Part shown: piece by piece, positions 44,861 to 54,073 of the stretch
How the letters are laid out: every line of letters starts with the position of its first letter
Position numbering within the stretch: the stretch's first letter is position 1
Origin: Oscillospiraceae bacterium
GTDB lineage: Bacteria; Bacillota; Clostridia; Oscillospirales; Oscillospiraceae
Assembly: GCA_902774015.1 (NCBI GenBank)
Contig: CACYHB010000023.1
Coordinates: forward strand, 1-58,950
Reading direction: 5' to 3'
Length of the DNA stretch: 58,950 nt
The notes under the pieces: model-generated
Told to the model about the DNA's origin: nothing
Seen by the model: the letters and a program-made list of their open reading frames with translations, nothing else
Database searches by the model: none
Translations under genes and position numbers: made by a program

Positions 44861-45394
44861 TTATTCTATCCCCTCGCCGGTGCGGGCGAGATAGCTGCGC
44901 ACCGTCTCGACCATCTTCGGGTTGACGAAGGCCGCCTCGACTTCGCCCATGTCCACGCTGCGCCCCATGAGGATGCCCTGGATCAGCACCTCGGCATAGA
45001 GCACGTCCCGGGTTTGCGGGTTTTTCAGGTAGGCCAGCACGTCCATGTTCATCTTTTCGTTGATGCCCTCGATCATGGCGGTGAAGAAGCTGCAGCTCTC
45101 GCCGAAGAGGCGGCCGATCTCCTCCAGATGGGCGAAGCCCGTGATCACGTCCTCCACGGGAAGCAGGCGTCTGCCGCGGATGACGACGCTGCCGCCGTTG
45201 AGCAGCCGGTCCGCCGTGGTGTTCAGGCAGGCGCAGAGATCGAGCAGCAGGCCGGTATCCGGCAGGCACTCGCCGTTTTCCCATTTGGAGACCGCCTGAA
45301 AGGAGACGTGCAGCCGCTCGGCCAGCTCCTTCTGCGTCAGGCCCGCGGCTTTGCGCCGCGACTGGATATATGCGCCGATTTTCAGATTGTCCAT
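44861..45394 (-). CDS. XRE-family transcriptional regulator
   Basis: 177 residues. The N-terminal Cro/CI helix-turn-helix (IGAYIQSRRKAAGLTQKELA, then VSFQAVSKWENGECLPD) is followed by about 100 residues of unrecognised helical domain, presumably for sensing or oligomerisation. GGGGG lies upstream of the ATG. It has its own promoter and no obvious partner gene; the target is unknown. Confidence 0.88.
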   Translation of the reverse strand: MDNLKIGAYIQSRRKAAGLTQKELAERLHVSFQAVSKWENGECLPDTGLLLDLCACLNTTADRLLNGGSVVIRGRRLLPVEDVITGFAHLEEIGRLFGESCSFFTAMIEGINEKMNMDVLAYLKNPQTRDVLYAEVLIQGILMGRSVDMGEVEAAFVNPKMVETVRSYLARTGEGIE

Positions 45395-45428
45395 TTGAGT
45401 TTCCCCCTTTTCCTTTCGGCTCGCCTAC

Positions 45429-45457
45429 AGGATACGCCGCGCGCGGTTCGCTGTAAA
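45429..45457 (-). promoter_or_regulatory. Promoter of the XRE regulator
   Basis: Minus strand TTTACA (45452-45457), 17 bases, TATCCT (45429-45434). Confidence 0.55.
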
Positions 45458-45506
45458 TAACTTGAGTTTCTCCAATTTTCAACTTCAGGTTGAATCTCTC
45501 CGTAAG

Positions 45507-45534
45507 AAGCGGGCCGCCCTCGGGCGGCCCGCTT
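45507..45534 (-). terminator. Hairpin after fakA
   Basis: AAGCGGGCCGCC pairs with GGCGGCCCGCTT around CTCG. A weak T-rich tail follows on the minus strand. Confidence 0.7.
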
Positions 45535-45551
45535 TCGGAATCCGAAACGTC

Positions 45552-47261
45552 TTATTCCACGGAGATCATGTAGTAGTACACCGGCTGGCCGCCGTTCACC
45601 ACGCTGACCTCGGCCTCGGGGAAGTTGCCGCGGATGGTCTCCGCCGCGCCCTCGGCCTCCTCTTCGCCCACGTCCTCGCCGTAGTAGACGGTGATGAACT
45701 CGGGATGGAAGTCGTCAAAGGCCCAGCTGAGCTCCTTGAACAGGGTCCGGGTGCTGGCGTAGCTGCCGATCAGCGCGCCGTCCAGCAGGGCCAGATACTC
45801 GCCCGCGTGGATCTTGTGCCCGTCAAAGTCGGAATCGCGGGCCGCATAGGTGACCATGGCGGTATGTACGCTCCCGATGGCCTCGCCCATGGCGCCCACC
45901 AGGCTCTCCTCGCTCTCGTCGGGGGAGAAGTTCAGCATGGCGGAGATGCCCTGGGGCACGGTCTTGGTGGGCATGACGATGACGTGCTTCTCCGTCAGGG
46001 GGACGCACTGCTCGGCCGCCATGATGATGTTTTTGTTGTTGGGGAAGACGAAAACCGTGGAGGCCGGCGTGCGGTTGACGGCCTTGAGGATATCGTCGGT
46101 GGAGGGGTTCATGGTCTGCCCGCCGGTGACGACCCGGTCGGCGCCCAGCTCCAGGAACAGCTCCTCCATTCCCTTGCCCGCGCAGACGGCCACCGCGCCG
46201 AATTCCTTCTCCGGCTCGGCAACGCCCTCGTCCTCTTCTTCCGCTGGCGCGGAGCCGGACTCCATGGCGCTCAGCTCCTGGTCCACGGCTTCCAGATCGT
46301 CGGTGCTGCTGGCCTTCTGGCCCGCCAGCTGGTCCAGCGCCTGCAGGCGCATGTTCTCGATCTTGGCGATGTCCAGCGCGCCGTATTTCTGGCTCTCGCT
46401 CAGGGCGGAGCCGGGGATGTCGGTATGCACGTGGACCTTGAAGATCTCGTCGTCGTCGCTGATGACGAGGGAATCGCCGATGCTGCCCAGATAGCGGCGC
46501 AGCGGCTCCAGATCCACGTCGGGGCTCTTCTTGCGCACCACGTAGACGGTGTCGAAAATGTTGATCTCCGGCACGTCCACCTTTCCGTCGACAAAGACGG
46601 AGTCCTCCCTGAGCTCGCGGACGGAGACGGCCTTGCCGGAGCTGATCTCCCCGCGCAGGGAGGCGAGGATCGCCGAGAGGATCACCATATAGCCCTTGCC
46701 GCCGGCGTCGATCACGCCGGCCTTTTTCAGCACCGGGTTCTGGTTGACGGTGTCCTCCAGCGCCTCTTCGCCGGCCCGGATGGCTTCGGAGAGGGTGGTC
46801 TCCAGGTCGCTGCCGTTTTTCGCGGCCTTGACCGCCGCGGCGGAGGCCAGGCGGGAGACGGTGAGGATGGTGCCCTCGGCGGGCTTCATCACCGCCTTGT
46901 AGGCGGCCTCCACGCCGTCGTTCATGGCGCCGGCAAACTCCTCGGCGCCGGCGGTCTCGGTGCCCTTGAGGCGTTTGGCGATGCCCCGGAACAGCAGGGA
47001 GAGGATGACGCCGGAGTTGCCCCGGGCGCCGCGCAGCATGGCGCCGGCCACGCAGTCGGACGCGGCGGCCACGTTGTCAAAGCTCCTTTTCCGAAGCTCC
47101 GCCGCGGCGTTGTTGATGGTCAGGCCCATGTTGGTGCCGGTGTCGCCGTCCGGCACGGGGAATACGTTCAGGTCGTTGATGACCTGGATATTGGCATGCA
47201 GCGCCGCGTCCGCGCAGAGGATCATCTCTTTGAAGGCCGCGGCATCGATATAATCTCTCAT
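45552..47261 (-). CDS. fakA: DhaL/DAK2-domain fatty acid kinase FakA (YloV)
   Basis: 569 residues. The N-terminal DhaL nucleotide-binding domain has NVFPVPDGDTGTNM and GARGNSGVILS. A middle domain and a C-terminal DAK1-like domain follow, split by an acidic linker (SGSAPAEEEDEG). FakA phosphorylates fatty acids bound to a FakB (DegV) partner so exogenous or recycled acyl chains can enter phospholipid synthesis; no FakB is in the window. It lies 73 bases after the Asp23 gene, the common yloU-yloV order. Confidence 0.93.
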   Translation of the reverse strand: MRDYIDAAAFKEMILCADAALHANIQVINDLNVFPVPDGDTGTNMGLTINNAAAELRKRSFDNVAAASDCVAGAMLRGARGNSGVILSLLFRGIAKRLKGTETAGAEEFAGAMNDGVEAAYKAVMKPAEGTILTVSRLASAAAVKAAKNGSDLETTLSEAIRAGEEALEDTVNQNPVLKKAGVIDAGGKGYMVILSAILASLRGEISSGKAVSVRELREDSVFVDGKVDVPEINIFDTVYVVRKKSPDVDLEPLRRYLGSIGDSLVISDDDEIFKVHVHTDIPGSALSESQKYGALDIAKIENMRLQALDQLAGQKASSTDDLEAVDQELSAMESGSAPAEEEDEGVAEPEKEFGAVAVCAGKGMEELFLELGADRVVTGGQTMNPSTDDILKAVNRTPASTVFVFPNNKNIIMAAEQCVPLTEKHVIVMPTKTVPQGISAMLNFSPDESEESLVGAMGEAIGSVHTAMVTYAARDSDFDGHKIHAGEYLALLDGALIGSYASTRTLFKELSWAFDDFHPEFITVYYGEDVGEEEAEGAAETIRGNFPEAEVSVVNGGQPVYYYMISVE

Positions 47262-47334
47262 GTTGTGTGTGTCTCCATTATATTGTCATTTGTGAAACTT
47301 GTCATTTGTGAAACGAAGTTTCGCAACTGAATGG

Positions 47335-47685
47335 TCAGCCGATGATCGAATCCACGTAAACGTCCACAGCCTTCACCGGCACGCCGGTGGCCTTGTTCAG
47401 CTTGTAGCCGACTTCCTTCATGATGCTGCGGCACACCGCGGCGATGTTCACGCCCTGATCCACGCCGATGTGGAGTTCCAGGCTGATGCTGCCGTCCTCA
47501 TTGTAGTGCACTTCAACGCCCTTGGACATATTCTCTCTGCGCAGAAGCTGCAGCGGGCTGCTGCTCTGGCTGCGCCCGACCATTCCCTTGACGCCGAAGC
47601 AGCTGGTCGCCGCGTCGCCGGCCAGGTTGGAGAACACCTCGCCCGTGATCCGGATCCTGCCCATGTCGTTGACGATTTTTACCAT
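47335..47685 (-). CDS. Asp23/Gls24-family protein (YloU-like)
   Basis: 116 residues with the Asp23 fold: MGRIRITGEVFSNLAGDAA at the start and LELHIGVDQGVNIAAVCRSI in the middle, ending VNVYVDSI-like (VDVYVDSIIG). Family members are small envelope-stress or membrane-associated proteins. The ATG at 47685 follows AAAGGAG; an in-frame ATG 31 codons earlier gives a sequence unlike the family. First gene of the fakA operon. Confidence 0.9.
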   Translation of the reverse strand: MVKIVNDMGRIRITGEVFSNLAGDAATSCFGVKGMVGRSQSSSPLQLLRRENMSKGVEVHYNEDGSISLELHIGVDQGVNIAAVCRSIMKEVGYKLNKATGVPVKAVDVYVDSIIG

Positions 47686-47749
47686 AAACGAACCGCTCCT
47701 TTCCCGGTCATTTCGGCCGCGGTCAAATGGCCGCAATTCCGATTCTATG

Positions 47750-47778
47750 ATTATATACCACTTATTAAAAAAGTACAA
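47750..47778 (-). promoter_or_regulatory. Sigma-A promoter of Asp23-fakA
   Basis: Minus strand TTGTAC (47773-47778), 17 bases, TATAAT (47750-47755). Confidence 0.8.
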
Positions 47779-47870
47779 GGCATTTTTCGCCTCTCCGGCC
47801 CGTCCGGGAAAAACTTCACCTGCGCCCGTGCGATCCGACGCTTTTTTTGAAAAAAACTCCGGGCGGAAGG

Positions 47871-47899
47871 TTTACATTCTGACGAAAAAATGATAAACT
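47871..47899 (+). promoter_or_regulatory. Sigma-A promoter of nifJ
   Basis: TTTACA (47871-47876), 17 bases, TAAACT (47894-47899), in the 300-base divergent gap. The leader is about 80 bases. Confidence 0.65.
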
Positions 47900-47984
47900 T
47901 AAACTGTCCAACCGCGCCGTGCGGAGAGCGTTTTTCGGCTCTCTCCGTCCGGGCAATCTATAAAGTTTGGAGAGTGAAGCTATC

Positions 47985-50900
47985 ATGAGACACTTCAAAA
48001 CGATGGACGGCAACAACGCAGCCGCCCATGTATCCTATGCGTTTACCGAAGTCGCCGCAATCTACCCCATCACTCCGTCCAGCCCCATGGCCGACTATGT
48101 TGACCAGTGGGCCGCGCAGGGCCGCAAGAATATCTTCGGCTCCACCGTCAAGGTTCAGGAGATGCAGGCTGAGTCCGGCGCCGCCGGTGCTGTGCACGGT
48201 TCTCTGAATGCCGGCGCTCTGACCACCACCTACACCGCCTCCCAGGGCCTGCTGCTGATGATCCCCAACATGTACAAGATCGCCGGCGAGCTGCTGCCCG
48301 GTGTGTTCCACGTCAGCGCCCGTACCCTGGCGAGCCACACCCTGAACATCTTCGGTGACCACAGCGACGTGATGGCATGTCGTCAGACCGGCTTTGCCAT
48401 GCTGGCCGAGTCCAACGTGCAGGAAGTCATGGACCTGTCCCCCGTGGCGCACCTGGCCGCCATCAAGGGCCGCGTTCCTTTCCTGAACTTCTTCGACGGC
48501 TTCCGCACCTCCCACGAGCTGCAGAAGATCCAGGTCTGGGATTACGACGATCTGGCCGAGATGGTCGACATGGACGCTGTCCAGGCCTTCCGCGATCGCG
48601 CCCTGAATTCCGAGCATCCCGTTATGCGCGGCTCTCACGAAAATGGCGACATTTTCTTCCAGAACCGCGAGGCTTCCAACAAGTACTACGACGCCGTTCC
48701 CGCCATCGTTGAGGAGTACATGGGCAAGGTCAACGCCAAGCTCGGCACCGACTACCAGCTCTTCAACTACTATGGCGCTCCCGACGCCGACCGCGTCATC
48801 ATCGCGATGGGCTCCATCTGCGACGTGGCCGAGGAAGTCATCGACTACCTGACCGCCCAGGGCGAGAAGGTCGGCCTTGTCAAGGTCCGCCTGTACCGTC
48901 CCTTCTGCCCGGACAAGCTCCTGGCCGCCATTCCCGCCACCGCCAAGAAGATCGCCGTCCTCGACCGCACCAAGGAGCCCGGCGCGCAGGGCGAGCCTCT
49001 GTATCTGGACGTCGTCACCGCGCTGGCCAACGCCGGCAAGACCGACGTGAAGGTCATCGGCGGCCGCTACGGCCTCGGTTCCAAGGACACGCCTCCCGCC
49101 TCCGTCTTCGCCGTATACAACGAGCTGAAGAAGGAAGACATGAAGCGCATGTTCACCCTCGGCATCGTGGACGACGTGACCAACCTCTCCCTGCCCGAGG
49201 AGCACGCCCCCAACACCGCCGCCGAAGGCACCATCGAGTGCAAGTTCTGGGGTCTGGGCGGCGACGGCACCGTCGGCGCCAACAAGAACTCCATCAAGAT
49301 CATCGGCGACCACACCGACAAGTTCGTGCAGGCCTACTTCCAGTACGACTCCAAGAAGACCGGCGGCGTGACCATCAGCCATCTGCGCTTCGGCGACAAG
49401 CCCATCAAGAGCCCGTACTACATCAACAAGGCCGACTTCGTCGCCTGCCACGTTCCCTCCTACATCACCAAGGGCTTCCCCATCGTCCGCGACGTCAAGC
49501 CCAACGGCGTCTTCCTGGTCAACTGCCAGTGGAGCTTTGAGGAGCTGGAGCACCACCTGGATGCCGCTTCCAAGCGCTACATCGCCAAGAACAACATCCA
49601 GCTCTACATGATCAACGCCATCGACCTTGCCAAGCAGATCGGCATGGGCAAGCGCACCAACACCATCCTGCAGTCCGCCTTCTTCTCCCTGGCCAAGGTC
49701 ATGCCCGAAGCGGAAGCCATCCAGTACATGAAGGACGCCGCCCTCCACTCCTACCTGAAGAAGGGCCAGGACGTGGTCGACATGAACTACAAGGCCATCG
49801 ACGCCGGCGCCACCGCCTACGTCAAGGTCGAGGTTCCCGAGTCCTGGGCCACCGCCGAGGATCACAAGGCTGCCGAGCCCAAGCACGGCCTCGAGAAGAC
49901 CGTCAAGATGGTCACCACCATCCTCGATCCCGTGGACAAGATGGACGGCGACAGCCTGCCCGTCTCCGCCTTCGTGGATCATGCCGACGGCACCTTCGAG
50001 CTGGGCGCCGCCGCCTATGAGAAGCGCGGCATCGCCGTCTCCGTTCCCAAGTGGGACGCCGACAAGTGCATCCAGTGCAACCAGTGTGCTTTCGTCTGCC
50101 CGCACGCCACCATCCGTCCCTTCGTTCTGACCGCCGAGGAGGCCGCCGCTGCTCCCGAGCAGACCAAGCTGGCCGCCGTCAAGGGCATCAAGGGCATGGA
50201 CGGCTACAAGTTCGCGATGGCCGTGTCTCCTCTGGACTGCATGGGCTGCGGCGTCTGCATCGGCGAATGCGGCGTGCACGCCATCGAGATGGTTCCCATG
50301 GAGAGCCAGCTCCAGGAGCAGGAAGTCTTCAACTACATGGTCGAGAAGGTTTCCGCCAAGCCCGAGCTCTTCAAGCGCGACAATGTGAAGTTCAGCCAGT
50401 TCGCTCAGCCCTACCTGGAGTTCTCCGGCTCCTGCGCCGGCTGCGCCGAGACCAGCTACGCCCGCATCGTCACCCAGCTCTTCGGCGACCACATGCTCAT
50501 CTCCAACGCCACCGGCTGCTCCTCCATCTGGGGCGGTCCCGCGGCCACCTCTCCCTACACCGTCAACAAGGAAGGCAAGGGTCCCGCCTGGGCCAACTCC
50601 CTCTTTGAGGACAACGCGGAGCACGGTCTCGGCATGTACCTGGGCCAGAAGAAGATCCGCGACGATCTGAAGGCCAAGGTCATCGAGATGATGGAGGCTC
50701 CCTCCTGCTGCGCCGAGCTGAAGGCTGCCGCGCAGGCCTGGCTCGACACCTATGACGACGGCAACCTGAACCAGGCGCCCACCAAGGCCCTGATCAAGGA
50801 ACTGGAGGAGGACATCTCCGGCATCGACAGTTGCATCGCCTTCCTGGGCTCCGACATGGGCAAGCAGATCTACGGCGACGCGCAGCCCGCGGCTCTGGCT

Positions 50901-51641
50901 GCTGCCGAGGCCGACAAGGCCGCCGGCATCAAGGTCTGCACCTGCAAGGCCTGCAGACTGGGCGCTGAGATCCTGGCCAAGAAGGATTACCTGAACAAGA
51001 AGTCCATGTGGATCTTCGGCGGTGACGGCTGGGCCTTCGACATCGGCTACGGCGGCGTTGACCACGTCCTCGCCTCCGGCGAAGACGTCAACATCTTCGT
51101 GTTCAACACCGAGGTGTACTCCAACACCGGCGGACAGGCCTCCAAGGCTTCCAACATCGGTCAGGTGGCGCAGTTCGCCGCGGCCGGCAAGGAGCTCAAG
51201 AGCAAGAGCCTGGCCGAGATGGCCATGACCTACGGCTACGTCTACGTCGCGCAGGTCGCCATGGGCGCCAACAAGGCCAAGGCCCTCAAGGCCATCGTCG
51301 AGGCCGAGGCCCACAAGGGTCCCTCCCTCATCATCGCTTACGCTCCCTGCGAGATGCACAGCATCAAGGGCGGCATGGGCAACTGCCAGAAGGAAATGAA
51401 CAAGGCCGTCGACTGCGGTTACTGGAACCTGTTCCGCTTCAACCCCGACGCCGCTCAGCCCTTCACCCTTGACAGCAAGGCGCCCGCCGGCGGCTACCAG
51501 GAGTTCCTGATGAACGAGGCCCGCTACAGCCGTCTGACCCGCGAGTTCCCGGAGCGCGCCGAGAGGCTCTTCGCCGCGAACGAGGCCAACGCCAAGGATC
51601 GCTACGAGCATCTGATGAAGCTCAAGGCCCTCTACGAGTAA
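47985..51641 (+). CDS. nifJ: Pyruvate:ferredoxin oxidoreductase
   Basis: Single-chain PFOR of 1218 residues that converts pyruvate to acetyl-CoA and CO2 with reduced ferredoxin, central to fermentation. Domains in order: N-terminal pyrimidine-binding (YPITPSSPM), the gamma domain, two ferredoxin clusters (CIQCNQCAFVCPHA and CMGCGVCIGECG), the proximal cluster (CAGCAETSYARI) and the TPP site (GGDGWAFDIGYGGVDH, NTGGQ). Codon use is visibly more restricted and richer in GTT, GCT and AAG than its neighbours, which suggests high expression. The ATG follows GGAGAG by 12 bases. Alone on its transcript. Confidence 0.98.
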   Translation: MRHFKTMDGNNAAAHVSYAFTEVAAIYPITPSSPMADYVDQWAAQGRKNIFGSTVKVQEMQAESGAAGAVHGSLNAGALTTTYTASQGLLLMIPNMYKIAGELLPGVFHVSARTLASHTLNIFGDHSDVMACRQTGFAMLAESNVQEVMDLSPVAHLAAIKGRVPFLNFFDGFRTSHELQKIQVWDYDDLAEMVDMDAVQAFRDRALNSEHPVMRGSHENGDIFFQNREASNKYYDAVPAIVEEYMGKVNAKLGTDYQLFNYYGAPDADRVIIAMGSICDVAEEVIDYLTAQGEKVGLVKVRLYRPFCPDKLLAAIPATAKKIAVLDRTKEPGAQGEPLYLDVVTALANAGKTDVKVIGGRYGLGSKDTPPASVFAVYNELKKEDMKRMFTLGIVDDVTNLSLPEEHAPNTAAEGTIECKFWGLGGDGTVGANKNSIKIIGDHTDKFVQAYFQYDSKKTGGVTISHLRFGDKPIKSPYYINKADFVACHVPSYITKGFPIVRDVKPNGVFLVNCQWSFEELEHHLDAASKRYIAKNNIQLYMINAIDLAKQIGMGKRTNTILQSAFFSLAKVMPEAEAIQYMKDAALHSYLKKGQDVVDMNYKAIDAGATAYVKVEVPESWATAEDHKAAEPKHGLEKTVKMVTTILDPVDKMDGDSLPVSAFVDHADGTFELGAAAYEKRGIAVSVPKWDADKCIQCNQCAFVCPHATIRPFVLTAEEAAAAPEQTKLAAVKGIKGMDGYKFAMAVSPLDCMGCGVCIGECGVHAIEMVPMESQLQEQEVFNYMVEKVSAKPELFKRDNVKFSQFAQPYLEFSGSCAGCAETSYARIVTQLFGDHMLISNATGCSSIWGGPAATSPYTVNKEGKGPAWANSLFEDNAEHGLGMYLGQKKIRDDLKAKVIEMMEAPSCCAELKAAAQAWLDTYDDGNLNQAPTKALIKELEEDISGIDSCIAFLGSDMGKQIYGDAQPAALAAAEADKAAGIKVCTCKACRLGAEILAKKDYLNKKSMWIFGGDGWAFDIGYGGVDHVLASGEDVNIFVFNTEVYSNTGGQASKASNIGQVAQFAAAGKELKSKSLAEMAMTYGYVYVAQVAMGANKAKALKAIVEAEAHKGPSLIIAYAPCEMHSIKGGMGNCQKEMNKAVDCGYWNLFRFNPDAAQPFTLDSKAPAGGYQEFLMNEARYSRLTREFPERAERLFAANEANAKDRYEHLMKLKALYE

Positions 51642-51745
51642 TCTATCCGGGTAAATCCGCGTCATACTTCGTTATCGTCCTTGCAGGGGCACAAAGCCCG
51701 TGCTGCGGCCGATGCCTCGTCTGACACGCATTTCCCTCGGATAGA
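51642..51745. repeat. Long imperfect inverted repeat after nifJ
   Basis: TCTATCCGGGTAAATCCGCG just after the nifJ stop is complementary, with a few mismatches, to a segment ending TCGGATAGA near 51745. The loop carries a nested GCACAAAGCCCGTGC hairpin. A structured 3' tail or a repeat of unknown type. Confidence 0.6.
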
Positions 51746-51760
51746 GGATAAAGCAACAAG

Positions 51761-51794
51761 CAAGCCCGCCGGGAAACCGGTGGGCTTGTTTTTA
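51761..51794 (+). terminator. Rho-independent terminator of nifJ
   Basis: A 12-bp stem CAAGCCCGCCGG/CCGGTGGGCTTG, GAAA loop, T run. Confidence 0.93.
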
Positions 51795-51813
51795 TAATCC
51801 GTATACAGGTTTG

Positions 51814-52431
51814 TCAGAGCACTGCCGTCGGGCAGCGAAGGACGGTGACGCCGTAGGGGGTCTCCGCAGGGTCGAGCTCGTTCGTGTCGGCAAAGCGGAC
51901 CGCGTTCATCCGGCCGGCAAAGTCCTCCACCGGGCCGATCACGTCGTAACCGAAGCCCGCGCCCCGGTAGTGCATGGGCACGGTGATGCGCGCGCCGACG
52001 GCTTTGGCCAGCTCCGCCGCCGTCTCCGCTCCGATGGTATAGTGTCCGCCCACCGGGATCAGCAGCAGATCGGGCGTTCCCAGCGCCGCCAGCTGCCTGT
52101 CGTCGAGCATGTGGCCCAGGTCGCCCAGATGGGCGACGCGAAGCCCCTCCGCTTCGATAACGCGGATCGTATTGGTCCCCCGCAGGCTGCCGCCCCGGTC
52201 GTCGTGAAAGCAGGGGATCTCCGTCACGCGGAAGCCCGGCTGTCTGCCGCTCGGCTTCACGCCGTCTGCATAGCCGTGATCCCGGTGCCCATGGCTGCAG
52301 AGCACCAGATCCGCGGTGATCTCCGGCAGGCTGAGGCCGGGTACGCTCCCGGGGGCATAGGGATCGAAGACTGCGGAACCCTCCGCCGTCTCCAGCAGAA
52401 AGCAGGAATGCCCGTACCAGGTAAGTTTCAT
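51814..52431 (-). CDS. Metallo-beta-lactamase-fold hydrolase (UPF0173-like)
   Basis: 205 residues. Begins MKLTWYGHSCFLLE; the metal-binding motif CSHGHRDHGYA, a His in HLGDLGH and PMHYRG at the end place it in the UlaG-like/UPF0173 metal-dependent hydrolases. Substrate unknown. AAGGAG precedes the ATG. It lies 15 bases after the GT39-like gene and shares its promoter. Confidence 0.9.
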   Translation of the reverse strand: MKLTWYGHSCFLLETAEGSAVFDPYAPGSVPGLSLPEITADLVLCSHGHRDHGYADGVKPSGRQPGFRVTEIPCFHDDRGGSLRGTNTIRVIEAEGLRVAHLGDLGHMLDDRQLAALGTPDLLLIPVGGHYTIGAETAAELAKAVGARITVPMHYRGAGFGYDVIGPVEDFAGRMNAVRFADTNELDPAETPYGVTVLRCPTAVL

Positions 52432-52446
52432 TTGTTCGCTCCTTTC

Positions 52447-53949
52447 TTATTTCCGACGCAGAAGATAATAGCTCATGGGAAAGCTTTCAAATTCGTCAAA
52501 GCTCTCGGCGGAATCCACGACCTCATAGTATTCCAGCACCAGCGGCTTCAGCTCCTTTGCCAGGAGAACGAATTCCGTTTCCTGTTCCCTAATATAGCGG
52601 TCCTGCTCCTCTTCCAGTTCCGGCTTGTTCAGGTTCAGATGGCAGAAGAAGCGCGTCTGCGGAACGTATCCGGTCACCGTGTAAAGCCCGTGGTCCAGCG
52701 CGCCGTAGCTGAGCAGGCTCTGGTCCTCCGACTCGGCGATATCGGCGGCGAAGCGGGAAAACCACAGGTCCTCCGGCCGATAGGCGCTGAAAAAGCTGTT
52801 GACCGAGTGCCGGCGGGCAAAGACGCCGCCTCCGGCCAAAAGGCACAGACAGAGCAGAAGCGCCGCAATCCGCGGGAGCGCTGCGCGCCGGGACAGGGCC
52901 TCGATCCCCCGCTCCAGGAGCCGCGAGACCGCGAGGATCCCGGGCACCGCCATGGCGGCGTAGGCATAACCGTAATAGTCAAAGGCGGTGCCGCCGATAA
53001 AGGGCAGCAGCGTTGCGCACAGGTACAGGAGCAGCAGGCCCGCCTTGACCGGCAACGGCCGGCGGCCGAGCAGGAAGACCAGCGCCCCCAGCGCGATCAG
53101 CAGGCTGGTGCGGCCGTTCCAGAGGATCGCGTGGCCGATGCTGTCCCGGAGGAAGCGAAGCAGCCCCAGCTCCGGGTCGACGCCCGAATAGCAGCTCATG
53201 TTATCGTAGAAATATACCCCGAACCAGTCGCCGACGGCGCCGTTCGCTCCGAAATAGAGCAGCCAGGGCAGCGTAGCCAGCAGAACGCCCAGCAGGAAAA
53301 GGCCAGCCGCGTTTCCCAGCGCCGCGAAGTCCCGCCGCGCACTCAGCAGGATCGCGATAAAGAGCACGTAGCCCACGTACAGCCCCAGGAGCGTATACTT
53401 GATCCAAAGCACACAGCCCGCCATGGCGCCGAGCAGCACGATCTGCTGCGGGCGCGGCAGCCAGCCCCGGTCCTCGCCCGTGGTCAGAAAGACGTGGAGC
53501 GCAGGATACAGAAAGGGCAGCGCGATCTCCTCTGCACAGCCCCCCAGGAAAAAGGAATAGCTGCTGCAGAGCACTGCTCCCAGGCAGGGAATCAGCAGGC
53601 AGAAGCCGCGCAGGACTCCCAGCTTTCGCGCCGTCTCCGCCGCGGTGCGGAGAAAGGCGGCAAAGCACAGCGTCTCCAACACGTACCCGCCGAGAAAGCT
53701 ACGGTGGGAGATCAGCCAGGCCAGGCCATAGAGGAAGTAGAGCAGCACGCCCTTCTGCTCATAGATGTCCCGATAGGTCACCCGCCCGTTGAACATGGCC
53801 TTTCCCACCGTAAAAAAACAGTTGGTGTCGTCCCAGTCGTTCATGGGGAAAATCGGCGAGCTGCGCGAGCAGAGGCCGATCATGACCGCCGCGGTCAGCA
53901 GGCACCAGAGCGCCAGCAGGAGCTGTCTTTTTCCTTCTTCTCTCTTCAT
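52447..53949 (-). CDS. GT39-like polytopic membrane glycosyltransferase
   Basis: 500 residues with about ten membrane spans. The first loop has the acidic pair in PMNDWDDTNCFF and the motif RVTYRDIYEQKGVLLYFLYG, typical of clostridial GT39/PMT-like transferases that use polyprenyl-phosphate sugars on the outer face. A C-terminal extracytoplasmic domain of about 100 residues follows. Acceptor unknown; cell-wall polymer or exported protein are possible. AAGGAG before the ATG. Confidence 0.8.
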   Translation of the reverse strand: MKREEGKRQLLLALWCLLTAAVMIGLCSRSSPIFPMNDWDDTNCFFTVGKAMFNGRVTYRDIYEQKGVLLYFLYGLAWLISHRSFLGGYVLETLCFAAFLRTAAETARKLGVLRGFCLLIPCLGAVLCSSYSFFLGGCAEEIALPFLYPALHVFLTTGEDRGWLPRPQQIVLLGAMAGCVLWIKYTLLGLYVGYVLFIAILLSARRDFAALGNAAGLFLLGVLLATLPWLLYFGANGAVGDWFGVYFYDNMSCYSGVDPELGLLRFLRDSIGHAILWNGRTSLLIALGALVFLLGRRPLPVKAGLLLLYLCATLLPFIGGTAFDYYGYAYAAMAVPGILAVSRLLERGIEALSRRAALPRIAALLLCLCLLAGGGVFARRHSVNSFFSAYRPEDLWFSRFAADIAESEDQSLLSYGALDHGLYTVTGYVPQTRFFCHLNLNKPELEEEQDRYIREQETEFVLLAKELKPLVLEYYEVVDSAESFDEFESFPMSYYLLRRK

Positions 53950-53976
53950 TTCCGCTTTCTCCTTGTTGATGCCCTT

Positions 53977-54005
53977 ATTATATCAGCGCGCCGGCACATG
54001 GGCAA
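53977..54005 (-). promoter_or_regulatory. Sigma-A promoter of the GT39/MBL genes
   Basis: Minus strand TTGCCC (54000-54005), 17 bases, TATAAT (53977-53982). Confidence 0.8.
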
Positions 54006-54015
54006 CAAAATAATG

Positions 54016-54044
54016 TTGACCCCTCTGCGGCAAAATGGTAGAAT
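54016..54044 (+). promoter_or_regulatory. Sigma-A promoter of the M15 pair
   Basis: TTGACC (54016-54021), 17 bases, TAGAAT (54039-54044), back to back with the divergent GT39 promoter. Confidence 0.8.
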
Positions 54045-54073
54045 ACCCGTGTTCACAACAAGGAGGAACGCAG

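Noticed and set aside
47958-51665. An open frame of over 1200 codons antisense to nifJ
   Set aside because: It mirrors the GC-rich third positions of nifJ, has low-complexity Val/Gly/Leu/His composition, no ribosome site and no recognisable domain.
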